DNA of 64,000 nt from Symbiodinium kawagutii (lineage: Eukaryota; Sar; Dinophyceae; Suessiales; Symbiodiniaceae), in contig VSDK01007166.1 in assembly GCA_009767595.1 (NCBI GenBank), positions 413,004-477,003 on the forward strand. The letters are read 5' to 3'. A program made the position numbers and the translations under genes. The notes under the pieces are model-generated. The model had not been told where the DNA came from, ran no database searches, and saw nothing but the letters and a program-made list of their open reading frames with translations. Positions 22,132-33,051 of this stretch are shown in pieces (within the stretch, counting starts at the first letter, position 1; each line of letters opens with the position of its first letter).

Positions 22132-22799
22132 GTAGGTGGATAAGAACCACTGGTTGATAATTACTTATTCATTAACAGGATTCATAATAATGGGATGATG
22201 AAACCCAACAAAAACCATCTTGTTGCCAGGAAACCATCTACGGGAAACCAACCAATCCGCGAGAAGAGAAGATCCAAGTCTTGATGAGAGAAAGCCACCA
22301 GTCCGCTTGGCAGCAGCCAAGACCATTCAAAACCAGTCCGGGCATCGGTGATCAGGTGTTTCATCACCAAAGTGAATTGCGGTGCACCGAAGTGAATTCC
22401 ACTTACCATGGTGGAAAATACCTTTTAAATTCGTGGCTCAAAACAGCTAGTTTCTAGTTCAGTGGTCCAACAGCCAGCAATCGCAATGAACTCATGGGAC
22501 TTGGAATCCGTTCATTTGGAGAATTGTTCTTCGGTGAATCAACTTGCGGTAGGCTAAACGCCTTCTGATCTTTGGTTGCTGTTGCAGCCATGCAAATACA
22601 CGCCCACGGAAACGCATTTTACAACATAGATTGTCCCTCTTGTATTCACACATACTCCACATTTTGTGATAAATGCATGTGCTTCACACTGCTAATTAAC
22701 CAGATTCAGCGTACAGCCATGATTGAAACTTTTAGCCAACCACTATCTGACCCATCAGCCCATACATCAGATTGCCGTGAATGAACATTCAAAACCACC

Positions 22800-23065
22800 A
22801 ACACATCCTAATCTATCTCAGTATTGGGCCGCTATATATTCTCGCAGTGGGCAATAATAGGCCTGGCCAACAATCAGCTCGCATATCCCAATGGTAGCAA
22901 CCAGTTGTTACCCACCAACCATGGTTATCTCCTCTAACCTGCCACTAATCAGTCACCATACTCAACTAACCACCATACCACCCATAATTAACCATGATTC
23001 ACCCAATATTAAGCTGGTTAACCCTTATTAACCGCTATCAACAGCACTATTCACGTTTAAAAGCG
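22800..23065. other. CCATCA/ACCACC-rich intergenic sequence
   Basis: Short degenerate units such as AACCACCATACC and ACCATGATTCACC; no frame with coding character. Confidence 0.5.
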
Positions 23066-23074
23066 CTACTCTCC

Positions 23075-23296
23075 AGCGCCACATGAACCCACAGCGTCTC
23101 CTCCACCACTCCCAGCAGTTTCCATTGCAGCTCCAGGGGCGGCCCTGCGCATTGCGCTGGTTCCGGACCAAGTCGGCACCCCAACTTTCGCGTTCGCCCA
23201 GCCACGCGCGGCCTCATCAGTGGACGTGCGGGAGATCTGGGCCCTGATCTGGCTACGGTGTCTGAGCCCTTGATATGAGCAGCTCAATGGTGTCAC
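23075..23296 (-). CDS. GC-rich coding island, minus strand likely
   Basis: Two minus frames are open. One carries QISRTSTDEAARGWANAK and the other ELQWKLLGVVEETLWVH then VALESS. They may be two exons in different phases, but an intron between them would be only about 55 bp. The strand agrees with the next exons upstream (23.5 and 24.2 kb). Confidence 0.33.
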
Positions 23297-23458
23297 TCCC
23301 CGTTGAATGCAAGGCTCCAGGGTAATCTCAGCTACTGGTCACACGTTAATCAGGTGGACACTACCCATAGTTTCATGATATCTGACCTAATAATGCTTGC
23401 GATTCATACTGTTAACCCCAACCATTGGTCACTCCAGGCCCAAGAGCATGAGATGCAT

Positions 23459-23478
23459 GGCCGGCCACGTGGCCGGCC
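23459..23478. repeat. perfect 20-bp palindrome
   Basis: GGCCGGCCACGTGGCCGGCC is its own reverse complement, centred on CACGTG. It lies just beyond the donor of the exon at 23501-23628. Confidence 0.9.
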
Positions 23479-23500
23479 ACCAAGGGCAACCAAGGGCAAC

Positions 23501-23628
23501 CTTGTCTCCCTGGTCTGCCGTCGGTCCAACGACGACGCTCCTTGCTGATCCACCAGGAAGTCCACGCGCAGGTACTGCGGCATGACGCCCTTGGCATCTC
23601 GCAGGGCTTCCTGCACCACGGCTTCCAC
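23501..23628 (-). CDS. coding exon, ATP-grasp-like segment
   Basis: Acceptor CTCGCTGCAG| and donor GACAAG|GTTGCC. The frame reads VEAVVQEALRDAKGVM then PQYLRVDFLVDQQGAS, with mostly G or C third positions. The LRVDFLVD segment resembles the strand in ATP-grasp-like domains that precedes the metal-binding acid, but this is only a local resemblance. Length 128 bp. Confidence 0.65.
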
Positions 23629-23702
23629 CTGCAGCGAGGGCGTAGCGTACCGCGTAAGGCGGTGAAGCTATTCCGGAAGCCATGGCCAAACTAGGTTTGT
23701 CT

Positions 23703-23755
23703 GCGGATCATCATTGGATCATCATTGGATCATCATTGGATCATCATTGGATCAT
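23703..23755. repeat. 11-bp tandem repeat GGATCATCATT
   Basis: Four full units and a partial fifth in direct tandem; non-coding. Confidence 0.9.
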
Positions 23756-24149
23756 GGGCAAGACGTTTGTTGTTCACAATAGAAAGTAATATCAGAATCA
23801 TATGTTTATATTACAAAATTAGGCACGTTTGTTGAGATGTGAACTGCCCATGTTGCGGATGCTCTGCTATTGACCCACCAATTCCCATGACCATCCCACA
23901 CTCACATAAATGCAACCCCTCCAGTGATTGGCAAATTTCCCTCCGATGATCACAGCTTGGGATAGCTTGCAGGGGCATGTCTCACTCGCCGAACCCTCGG
24001 GCGGTGGCTCGGCTACGCTTCGGAATGCAACGGACAGCTAGTGTCATGTTCAGTTAACAGGGCAGGAGTAGGATGATGATACTTGTAAACTGAAGATATG
24101 AAAATCATCGAGCCAATAAGAGGTTCGTTGCCGACTTCCAATAACCACC

Positions 24150-24286
24150 CTATGATTCTTGCAGGGTCCCCGGGCTGCGCGGGGTCAGAACGGCGATGAC
24201 ACTTGGCGCATCTTGGCGCTCGGCCTTGGGGCGGATGGCTTCTTCCAGCTTCAAACGGTCCAAGTTCAGCTTCGCCAAGGCATCAC
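24150..24286 (-). CDS. coding exon, helical segment
   Basis: Acceptor CAGGGTTCTCAG| then DALAKLNLDRLKLEEAIR, PKAERQDAPSVIAVLTP, RSPGTLQES and TAG. Strongly charged, helix-like, with G/C-rich third positions. The TAG is either the real stop or lies in an intron that starts earlier (for instance at CGCCAA|GTGTC). Family unknown. Confidence 0.68.
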
Positions 24287-24299
24287 CTGAGAACCCTGG

Positions 24300-25600
24300 C
24301 AGGGGAGAACTTCGTGGGAAAACCACGTGGATATCGTGAGGTCAACGTGTCCTGGTGGACCTCATGAGGTTAAGAAGTGCTGGTGGTGATGGTCATTAAC
24401 CCCGTTCAAATGGCATTAAGAAGCTGCAGTGGCTGCGGGTGGGTAGGTTCACCCCTTAACAAGCCCTTCATTGTTGGAGGGTGCACGTTTGGGGCCGACA
24501 ATCCCATGAATTGATGACCATTCCCAGTGCCCACACTCGAGTACTCAGCGCAAGAGTCTTCCGTCTTCGGATCACGAACGTGCCACTTTCAGAATTTGTG
24601 AACGCCCGGATCGGCCCTGCCCACTCATGGTAGGCAAAACCATTGGCATGTGACAAATCAACCTTGAACCAAACACCATGATCAGTACCAAGCCCAGGCA
24701 TTTACCATGTGGAATTCACAGGAGCTACTAAGAAAGATGATGGCAATCATGATGCATCAATATGCATCAACTCATTTCATCTGCACACCAGATTTCACAA
24801 ATTCAACCACGGTGCATTGATCCTGTGAGCTTGAGCACCAGTCGATGATGGTTCAAAATTGATTCAACGGATAATTCAACCAACCAGCGAGGTGACGGGA
24901 CATCACGCACGGCCGATGCATTAGTCAGAAAACATCTTGACATTAAACAATGTAGCCCAAATGAACTGTGACGGTCTGTCAATCGCAACCGAATCGCTGA
25001 TCATAAATCACCGTTTTTTGGGGTTGCCACTGCTTGTTTGGAAGATCATACCTGGTGGTTTACCATGGTTTACTTCGCATATGGCAGTGTAGACTTACAG
25101 TTCAGTAAAGATGACTGGCTGGCTGGTCACAGGCAGTACCTGCCCTTTCGTTTGCAGCTTAGTCTGTCCCACGCATGACCCATTGACAGCCCAGTTGCGA
25201 CACGCCAACTCATTCCTGAAACGATTGGCTTTGCCCCAACAAGGGTGCACTGGCCCGGGGCCAGCCCACACACTCAATGAGTAAGCCAACACGTTGCTCG
25301 GTGCTGGCCCAAAAAGAAAATCAAGCACACCCCTGCCCAAAGGCTACTCCGTTAATTTGTTTTTATCAAGCCAATGGAGACACCAAAACACTCATCTTGC
25401 AATGTGTTATAGTGGAAGTTAGTTTAGTCAAACATCAAGTTCTGACAATCAAGAAAAAAACGTATTCAACGTACACACACACATAAGTAATTGCACAAAG
25501 GACCACCTGCAATACTTGACCAATCGGTCAGAAATCACTGGAGCAACTTCAAAATGGCAAACAGAAATCTTAGAGGTGGCACTGTGAACAAGGAATATAC
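24300..25600. other. no supported gene
   Basis: Minus ORFs at 24468-24701, 24803-24988 and 25095-25340 lack splice borders and have background third positions. Confidence 0.4.
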
Positions 25601-25601
25601 A

Positions 25602-25684
25602 TGGTTGTTTCTCGAAATAGGGAACCCCCAAAAATGGCTAACATTGGATGTTTTGTATGGTCGCACATTTTGAGAAACACACTA
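25602..25684 (+). mobile_element. MITE family B, shortened copy
   Basis: ATGGTTGTTTCTCGAAATAGGG at the left and CATTTTGAGAAACACAC at the right are inverted repeats matching family B. The interior is about 40 bp shorter than in the 103-bp copies. Confidence 0.65.
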
Positions 25685-25765
25685 GCACACATACCAACCT
25701 CTGGGCTCCATAGACAACACATCAACCATGCCTATATGTGTACCATGCCAGGGGCCATGAACCTC

Positions 25766-25803
25766 ATCCAACCATCCAACCATCCAACCATCCAACCATC
25801 CAT
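25766..25803. repeat. (CCAT/CCAA)n tract
   Basis: CATCCAACCATCCAACCATC repeat directly before the duplicated exon block. Confidence 0.85.
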
Positions 25804-25819
25804 GGCCCCCCCCCCCACC

Positions 25820-25909
25820 CCCGCCAGCAGCTGAACGCCACCGCGCGTCTTGTAGCAGCCCGAGTTGGCTCGTCGTCCAAGGCGTGGCACCGGTGGGGTG
25901 ACCCAGCCG
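25820..25909. repeat. partial duplicate of the exon at 25957-26072, beside an N gap
   Basis: About 85 bp (CCGCCAGCAGCTGAACGCC through GGTGACCCAGCCG) repeats the 25955-26046 segment with 2-3 differences. It ends at a 47-N gap. Two near-identical blocks meeting at a scaffolding gap are more likely an assembly or haplotype artefact than a real duplication. Confidence 0.8.
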
Positions 25910-25956
25910 NNNNNNNNNNNNNNNNNNNNNNNNNNNNNNNNNNNNNNNNNNNNNNN

Positions 25957-26072
25957 CCCGCCAGCAGCTGACCGCCACCGCGCGTCTTGTAGCAGCCCGA
26001 GTTGGCTCGTCGTCCAAGGCGTGGCACCGGTAGGGTGACCCAGCCGCAACCGCGCAAGTGACCCTCCAGGAC
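25957..26072 (-). CDS. coding exon
   Basis: Acceptor CATCCCCCAG| then VLEGHLRGCGWVTLPV, PRLGRRANSGCYKTRG, GGQLLAG, running to the gap; a GT donor is likely at GCGGGG|GTGGG as seen in the partner block. High third-position G+C. Family unknown. Confidence 0.58.
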
Positions 26073-26077
26073 CTGGG

Positions 26078-26210
26078 GGATGGCCATGGGTGGCTGGTTG
26101 GATGGGGGATGGCCATGGGTGGTTGGCCATGGGTGGTTGGATGAGTGGATGGGTGGTTGGCCATGGGTGGGTGGATGGGTGGATGGTTGGTGGTGCTGGT
26201 TGGTGGTCAC
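26078..26210. repeat. GGATGGCCATGGGTGGTTGG minisatellite
   Basis: Units mixing GGCCATGGGTGG, TTGGATGG and GTGGATGG. The glycine/tryptophan-rich N-terminus of the 252-codon plus ORF (26090-26848) is a translation of it. Confidence 0.85.
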
Positions 26211-26677
26211 ACGGTCTTCCGATTCTGTTGATGTGCCTCATGTCAAGTGACCAAAGTTGCGTGACCATTTGGCAAACCCAAATCATCCCTATGTTGGAGG
26301 GCCAAGCGTCGACTCTACATTGTATTCCTTTCGGACCAAGTCGGCCGAAGCATGGGTTCCGGGTATGCATGAAGACTGCAGCGACATGCAACCCACCATT
26401 GGCTTCTCATCGAGTCAAATGTATCCTCCGCACTCATTCATTCACCACTAAAAACCAAATCAATCCAACCAAAGATGCTGATCCAAGAAAACATAAAAAA
26501 AACAGTTCAGAATTCAGAGTTATACACGCTTCAGTATCACCAAGCCGCACTGGCCAACAACTTCCATGTTCCAACACCGCACCTGTTGTTTATGACATTC
26601 CATGCCATTCCTCATCCCCACGGGCTCCAGCCATCCCCAGCCATCCCCAGCCCCTGGTGGTTCCCCGCGCTCGCCAC

Positions 26678-26796
26678 CAGTGGACCATCCATCGCAGTTC
26701 CGCCACCAGGTCCACTTTCGCCTGGAGGAGAACCGTCAGCTCCGCCGCTGACGCTGGGATCTTGGGCACCACTTTGGTCGCCAGAAAGTGCAGCAC
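26678..26796 (-). CDS. coding exon, helical hydrophobic pattern
   Basis: Acceptor GGTCGGCACCGCAG| and donor GTCCACTG|GTGGCG bound 119 bp. The frame reads VLHFLATKVVPKIPASAA then ELTVLLQAKVDLVAELRW, a heptad-like alternation suggesting helices. Third positions are almost all G or C. Other frames are open because of the high GC. Confidence 0.6.
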
Positions 26797-27025
26797 CTGC
26801 GGTGCCGACCGTGGGATCACCACATTAAGCAGCCACGCCATAAGGTAACCAATGGGCCCCACCAAAAAATCATCATTTTACATGGAAACCATGGGATTTT
26901 CGGGGGGTGCCATCATTTTGGCACATATATCCAGCAAATTACGGAGATAACCAGCTACCAACCGCTGCTTCTGCTGCCCCCCAGGTGCAACAGATCCGCC
27001 CCACGCACAGGTCATCGTGCCGTAC

Positions 27026-27090
27026 CTCGTTGGGCCGCAAGCGCGTCACTTGAGCACCTCCCCAAGAGAAGCCCTGGGCAGCCGGTGCCC
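27026..27090 (-). CDS. candidate exon
   Basis: Acceptor GGGCATTTCACCAG| and donor CCCAACGAG|GTACGG. The frame reads APAAQGFSWGGAQVTRLR then PNE. A plus-strand frame is also open, but the donor and acceptor here are both canonical. Confidence 0.48.
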
Positions 27091-27129
27091 CTGGTGAAAT
27101 GCCCAGCCCGTGCTGGTGGAACCCAAGGA

Positions 27130-28329
27130 CTCCATGGAAAATTGTTGAAAAATATGGAACATGCTATTTAATTTTGGTTGATTGATGGAAAGTATTGGTT
27201 ATATGAAAATTGATGGGTCAATAAAATCAACTAATGATGAGAACCATGGAATTGTTTTTGGTTAATGAACATCGAGCAATGATGGTATGGAGTATCAGCA
27301 TTCCTTCATTCATTGGTTATTGGTTGATGGAAACTACTCCATGGAACCCAAATACTTATTGGTTAATGAAAAGTATGAACAAATGATGATCAATTGATGA
27401 TCAATTTATCATAGTAAATAATAATGCGTGATAATAGTGATGATACCAAATACTAATGATAGTACAAATGGTTAACATAATGCTTGGTTGCTGATAATCA
27501 TACTTGATTGCTATTGGTTTAAAATAATGATGGTAATAGCGGTCAATATTAATGATAATGGTTAAGATTAATGATGAATGATCACCCTTATTCCATGTGT
27601 GGCGCACATTTACCCACCAAACTGGGTCATGTTGATTCATTTTATAGGTAGGTCTTAGCAAATCTGTATGATCATACATGGAGCATCTGGGCGACCAAGT
27701 GAGCGACTCCTACGATTGACACGGCATATGGTGTGACATCAATGGTTATACTATTTCTCGAGGTTGGCATCCAAAAACAGCACCGAAAATGCTGAGGGAA
27801 AAGAGTCATACCTTCAATTTGCAGGCAATGACATTTCCATAAATAAACAACATGATGATATTTTCTAAGCATTGGTTGGCGAAAGCCCAAGGATGACCAG
27901 GTGTCAACTGTTTCAGGTTCAGTGCTTAACGTAGGTACTCCAGGACACAGGGTACTTCAAACTTGCGAGATTGTTTGTGGGAAGAAAACATGGCCAAACT
28001 GAAAACCGGATAGTACAGCGCCCCCCGTTCCTGGTGCCACTGCCCCAGAATGGGAAAGCAAATGGTTGCTGTTGAGGTGGCCTGTTGTCCGCCGACATGG
28101 CTTGGAAGAATTAGATGGTGACCAAACATCTGGCGGTGACTAAGCAATCACCCATCATCAGGCATGACCATGATTCCCAAACGGATGTTGCTTCTTTCGC
28201 AATTCACCCTCAATTCACCGCTCATTTAACTAATAATCATTCACCAATCAAATAATCAATGATACTCGTGTTCACCAATCATTACTGTAACCACCGTTAA
28301 CCATGACTCTTCACCCATCATTTCACCAC
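27130..28329. other. gene-free AT-rich stretch
   Basis: Degenerate ATGATGG/TAATGATAATG sequence; ORFs at 27401-27679, 27672-27890 and 27926-28147 are not supported. Confidence 0.45.
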
Positions 28330-28400
28330 CGCCCCTGCCTCGCCTGCTTCAACATCACGTCGCTCCCCAGGCCTGCCTTGACGGCCTCCGTGCTCAGCTC
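28330..28400 (-). CDS. coding exon
   Basis: Acceptor CCTTGGTGTCAG| then ELSTEAVKAGLGSDVML, KQARQG, and donor GGGGCG|GTGGTG. 71 bp, third-position G+C near 96%. The plus strand is equally GC3-rich but hydrophobic and less protein-like. Confidence 0.6.
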
Positions 28401-28675
28401 CTGACACCAAGGGCAGCAAGGGGGTGAGCTCACCATGGTCACAGCCACGCAGCTGAACCATGGGCGGTTCCCAGCTACCAAGGGGGGAAGATCATCCAGG
28501 GATCAGTGACCAAGCATTGACCTTTGGTTGGCTTATTTTGACCAATGGGATTGTCACATTGATTGGTACCAACCATTAGTGTAACCCATGTGTGAGCAAC
28601 TGCGATCGTCCGTTCACCGACCGTTAGCATGGGTATCCTATATCCTAACCTGTGATGTGTAATTAAAGGAATAAA

Positions 28676-28722
28676 AAAATACATATGTGTATACATAAAT
28701 AAATAAATGAATATATATATAT
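28676..28722. repeat. AT-rich tract with (TA)n and AAATA repeats
   Basis: ATAAATAAATAAATGAATATATATATATA; low complexity. Confidence 0.85.
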
Positions 28723-29572
28723 AGGTCGTTATTGAACAATAATCATATGTTATTCCGCTGGTGTTTTAACGGAGGTATATATCGTAAGTGGCGTTCAGTA
28801 TTTGAAAGAATGCAAACTCAACCAATGGTATCTTGACCGAAGACCTTTTGAAAATTCTTAACCAAACTGTATGCGAACCAATGATTGATTGAACAACGAT
28901 AACCCTTAGGCCATGTCAACCAGCCACATCTTGCACAATGACACATCAACCAACAGTGACCCGGGCCTTGGTCTGGATCATAGTTCGGTCAAAGAACGGT
29001 CCATGGTTCACCATTAGCAAAAGCTGTGATCAACCGACCCATGTGCTTCCAGTTCCCATGAAAGAGTAGGTAGCAACCCTTGTCACAAACATGGTAGAAA
29101 CTAGGTGGGTACTTACTAATTCATAGCAACTGGAAGCATAGGGTATCTATGTATGTACATGTATATATACAGGTATTCAATGGGTTTTCCACTGATGATC
29201 CGCAACAGCGGTCATGAACAAGCCCATTATGCTCCCAGTTGCCATGAAACAGTAGGTCACCAACCCTTGTCACAGAAGCATAGGATGATATGTCAGGGTT
29301 ACAAGCCATCGGCTACATGGCAACAGTGATCAATCAACTATCAACCAAGTCTCTCTCCATCGCCGTCTCAAGAGGCTAGCCGGAGGCTAGTGGCGAGCTT
29401 GTGGCCCAGCTACAGAGGGCAACAGTTCATCCATCCACGGACTTCAACAGTAGCTTGTAGCTTCATATCGCTGCTCCAATCAGTGGGCAACGCAGCATAC
29501 TGCTTTTGATTATGGTTTTGTTCTTCCCCTAATTCATGGTAGCTGGAAGCATGCGGAAGAATCCATGGCAAC

Positions 29573-29685
29573 TTGTGCTGCTCAAATCCCGCATTGAATC
29601 CCTGGTTTCCTTCAATGCCCTTCTCGTGGCCGTCGCCAAATCCATGCCGTTGGCGGTCCAGGTGTTCCCATGTCGTTTCAAGGTC
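29573..29685 (-). CDS. candidate exon, strand uncertain
   Basis: Long pyrimidine tract and acceptor CTTCCTCCCTTGAG| with a possible donor CACAA|GTTGCC. One minus frame reads TLKRHGNTWTANGMDLA then RRALKETRDSMRDLSS; a second (DRQRHGFGDGHEKG) and a hydrophobic plus frame are also open. Minus is chosen for the acceptor and the run of minus exons on both sides. Confidence 0.42.
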
Positions 29686-30166
29686 CTCAAGGGAGGAAGG
29701 GAAGGACACACCGGTGGGAAAAAATGCATCCAGGCCGATGGGGATTGGGAAAGGTTGATCAAGAATGGCAATATGACAATGACTTCTTAAAAACATCAAT
29801 GTCAACAACCAACATATAACATCTTTCAATGATGGCTGATCATCGTTTATTCATAGTGTCAACAACCAGTCACAACAATGATGAACAGTGGATTGGCAGG
29901 TCTGATGATAGCTGATGCTGATTGATGTTGGTAAGTGAGCAGCTTCGGAGCTTTAGGATGTCCCATGGCAGGCCCCCAACAGCAGCACGTCCCCAGTCAC
30001 GGCGAAGAGATATCGAAGGTGATCGACTTTACCAGGGTGAGGTAAGTATTATCAGTATGGGCTAGGTATTTTCTGGTGAGTAGTTTTTACCAGCAGCTGT
30101 AATGAAATCGTGAAATCATGAAACCAAACCACATTGGCCAATATTGACAAATCACCTGACGTTCAC

Positions 30167-30299
30167 TGATTCATCCAGTAGGAATACTTTACCAACATGG
30201 ACTGACGGGTCGACTGTGAGGAAGCGGAGAAATTGGACTTTATGCCAAAGTCAACCGATGGCATCCCGCTGAAGCGGCCGCCCAAGCGAGCTACAGGAA
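30167..30299 (-). CDS. coding exon
   Basis: Acceptor TGCCCCCCACGCAG| and donor GAATCA|GTGAAC, 133 bp. The frame reads PVARLGGRFSGMPSVDF, GIKSNFSASSQSTRQS and MLVKYSYWMN. A plus frame (EAEKLDFMPKSTDG) is open but its borders are poorer. Family unknown. Confidence 0.52.
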
Positions 30300-30484
30300 C
30301 TGCGTGGGGGGCATGAACTTGCTGTGATACCTGGGCCGATCTGGGTGCGCAAGATCTGGGGCAGGTGTCAACTGCTGGCGCGATTGGCAGCTTGGTGCCA
30401 GTCACAAACCTGGGACCTGGATGGCAGCATCAAATCTTCATGAAAACTGTAGGAGGCTGACCAAGGGCCTGTGAGCCATGCCAC

Positions 30485-30552
30485 CTCTTGGCGCTGTGAA
30501 GCTGATCCAGTTCCGGAGATGGATAGACCACGAGGCTTCGGCGTTTCAAGGC
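30485..30552 (-). CDS. coding exon
   Basis: Acceptor TGGAGCGTCCAG| and donor GCCAAGAG|GTGGCA. The frame reads ALKRRSLVVYPSPELDQ then LHSAK. It fits between the minus exons at 30.2 and 30.9 kb. Confidence 0.52.
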
Positions 30553-30907
30553 CTGGACGCTCCAGGGGTTGCGGCATAGTAAGCCCAAGAACTTACATGG
30601 CCAACGGGTAGAGCTCAAGATAAGTTCAGAGAGTCCAAGTATCTCAATTTTTCGGTAAATGGTCTTAGTTAGTTGTTCTTTTTTTCCATTTTCTGGCGAA
30701 TTGCACTTATGCTTTTGAGGTATGAGCGGATTTGATGATGCAAAGCTTGCTCAATCTGATTCATCTCACTCCGTCAAACTGAGAAAGGGAACATGCTGAC
30801 GGATGCGAATGGCTTGAACCTGACAAAACAAGCTAACAAAATACGTGTCCACCCCTCACCATGCAACACCCATTCACCAAGCACCCGCCACAACTGGTGG
30901 GGCTCAC

Positions 30908-30986
30908 CTCAAGCAGTGGATAGAAGTCCCAGCTTGGAACGCCTAGGGGGCTATGGGGCTGAGGGCGCTGTTCTGGTCCTGGTGCC
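30908..30986 (-). CDS. coding exon with textbook splice sites
   Basis: Pyrimidine tract and acceptor ATTTCCCTGTCTCCCCAG|, then 26 codons (APGPEQRPQPHSPLGV, PSWDFYPLLE) and donor TTGAG|GTGAGC. It fixes the minus strand for this region and shows that the organism uses ordinary GT-AG introns. The proline-rich peptide suggests a linker. Confidence 0.8.
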
Positions 30987-31375
30987 CTGGGGAGACAGGG
31001 AAATGAGATCCATGTTTTTTTAAAAATCATCTTGCAGGAAATTATTCTCAGGTTATGAGTTATGAGTGAGTTGTTTGATAGTTTTCGGGGTTGGGGATGA
31101 TATTGGGATTCCCTTGACACGTGATGAATTACACGCAGCTAACCATGAATGTTCCCCAGAACTCAGTAACTTCCCAAATGTGATATTGCTGGATGTGAAA
31201 TGGGTCCTAAGAAAAATCAGCCATCAAACGGGCCAAACGAAAGCCGCTGAGCCTGCTCAAGCTGCTTTAAACCAACGGGACAATCCATGATCATCGACCT
31301 TGCTGCTAAATCTGCCAAGGAGCATTCCTTTTCGTAGTCTCCGTGCCAGGAGTGCAACATCATGGCGGAAGTATC

Positions 31376-31459
31376 CTACGCCAGGCAGTGAAACACATTG
31401 GAGAGACGCTGGACGACATGGAACGTGACACCGCCCATCAAGGAGAAGCTGCTTGGAGG
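31376..31459 (-). CDS. candidate terminal exon, strand uncertain
   Basis: Acceptor ACATACCGTAG| then PPSSFSLMGGVTFHVVQ, RLSNVFHCLA and TAG; third-position G+C about 73%. A GC donor at CTG|GCGTAG is possible. The plus frame (VKHIGETLDDMERDT) also has AG and GT borders but weaker third positions. Confidence 0.42.
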   Translation of the reverse strand, partial: PPSSFSLMGGVTFHVVQRLSNVFHCLA

Positions 31460-31469
31460 CTACGGTGTA

Positions 31470-31492
31470 TGTGTGTATGTGTGTGTGTCATG
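31470..31492. repeat. (TG)n tract
   Basis: GTGTATGTGTGTATGTGTG in the intron beside the 31.4 kb exon. Confidence 0.8.
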
Positions 31493-31932
31493 TAATTATG
31501 TATTTGCATTAAATTAAACACTGAAAACGCAGATAAATCAGGTAATTACACATTGAACTATCAATGTGCAATCATATTTGCATAATGTGATTGATGTACC
31601 GCAACAAGTTCAATATCATGTCCACCCATCTATGCTTGACAAATCCGCCAAAGAAAGGACATTTCCACCATGGGAACAGAGAACCCCACCATGATGTGCA
31701 GTCAATACAAACCACCGGCTCCCAGCAAAGACTCAACAAACACCACAACCCATTCTCCCCACCTAAATTCCGTGAATGAAAACTACGGAGCCTATTGTAA
31801 CCTTGAGGTAAGCTGGCTGGAAATTCATGAAGCCTGAGTAAATGATAGCATATTCTTTGAAACACCTGGATTTTCCATCCACCCGTCGTTCATTTCTACT
31901 AGGTTGCTCACTCAAATGGCTCAGGTCAGCAC

Positions 31933-32009
31933 CGGTGTCCTTCAGCTCTCCCCGCTTCACCGCCTTTGTCAAGGCCAAACACCTCAAGCTGCAGCCGCTG
32001 CTTAGGGGG
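31933..32009 (-). CDS. candidate exon
   Basis: Acceptor ATTCTTTTGTTGGGCACCACAG| and donor GACACCG|GTGCTG, 77 bp. The frame reads PLSSGCSLRCLALTKAV then KRGELKDT, third-position G+C about 80%. The plus frame (SFSSPRFTAFVKAK) is equally biased, so the call depends on the acceptor and neighbours. Confidence 0.47.
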
Positions 32010-32583
32010 CTGTGGTGCCCAACAAAAGGATGATCATTCGTGGGCGTTGGTGAACCAGCATGAACCAGTTGGGGGACGCACCCTTGACTGTCATGGCGTA
32101 GCTGGGATTGCCTGAATTTCATGGGGTCTAATACCATGTGCGCCATGCATGGTATGTTGGATCTGTGACACTGGACACTTGAAAATCAGTGCCCAGTCAA
32201 TGTCCAGCGACATCCCAAAAAGTTTATACCATCTAAATCCTGAAGCCATGCCGGGCCATCACCCAATGCCAAGCACCCCCAATTCCCCCAAGTCAATAGT
32301 CTATGATCGTCACTTTCAATGAGCCTCCTTGCAGACGTTACAGCATGTTACCGCCATTGCGGCTTTGGACACACCCCCGTTGTTGCAACAGCAGCGAGTT
32401 TCCCAGCCCTTCCCTGAAATGATGTCCCAAAAGTGCTGCAACGAGTAGCTGAGAAGCAAGACCCGAGCATCAACCACCAGCGATCCTGTTGACCATCCAT
32501 GAATTACGTGTTTGATAGGTGATCAGGTTGATAATCCATTCTTCAACCAGTGGTCAACACCAGCAACCACCAGAAATTGCTAC

Positions 32584-32721
32584 CGTACAGGTTGTGCCAC
32601 CCATCTCCGTCCCAGCGCCCAGCCACTCTTGAGCATTCTTCACGGGCCACCGCTTCACTTTGAAGCCAAACTCTCTAGCAGTTTTGGCCAAGAGCCGGCA
32701 AAAGGAGCGGTTGGTGAGCTC
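32584..32721 (-). CDS. coding exon
   Basis: 138 bp between TTGACCAAG| and TGTACG|GTAGC, exactly 46 codons. The frame reads ELTNRSFCRLLAKTARE, FGFKVKRWPVKNAQEWL and GAGTEMGGTTCT. Basic, amphipathic and globular-looking with high third-position G+C. The plus ORF 32512-32883 runs into a proline repeat and is less likely. Confidence 0.68.
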
Positions 32722-32765
32722 CTTGGTCAAGCAGTGGCCAAAGTGGTAGCCATGATATACCAAAT

Positions 32766-32876
32766 AGTACCACCACCACCGCCACCACCACCAGCACCAC
32801 CACCACCAGCACCACCAGCACCACCACGACCAGCACCAGCACCACCACCATCACCATCACCACCACCACCACCACT
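32766..32876. repeat. (CCA/GCA)n repeat
   Basis: CCACCACCACCGCCACCACC with interspersed AGCACC and CGACC units. It yields proline runs on plus and valine runs on minus. Confidence 0.92.
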
Positions 32877-32911
32877 ACTTTGAAATCCATTGAATTATGA
32901 CAAAGTGTTGA

Positions 32912-33051
32912 TCATTTCGCGCATCGGTGCCGCTGCGTTCGCCCAGCATCGCAGCACAAAGGCGTCTCAGCGCACATCCTTCGTGTGGCCTCCTGCAGTT
33001 CCGGCGGCAGACCGCTGAGATCGCCCACCGATGAGCACTGCCAGTTGGCGC
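32912..33051 (-). CDS. coding exon
   Basis: Acceptor GGCACTGCCCAG| then ANWQCSSVGDLSGLPPEL, QEATRRMCAETPLCCDAG, RTQRHRCAK and TGA. The four cysteines and GC-rich third positions favour this frame; a donor before TGA is possible. It continues the minus-strand chain. Confidence 0.58.

Noticed and set aside
25682-26391. ORFs of 148-219 codons across the N gap
   Set aside because: They include runs of X from the gap and peptides from the CCAT repeat; the length is an artefact.
26090-26848. 252-codon plus ORF
   Set aside because: Its first part translates a GGATGG/CCATGG minisatellite and its end is antisense to a better minus exon (26678-26796).
32675-32890. Valine-rich minus ORF and proline-rich plus ORF
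   Set aside because: Translations of the CCA/GCA repeat; only the flanking 32584-32721 minus exon is kept.
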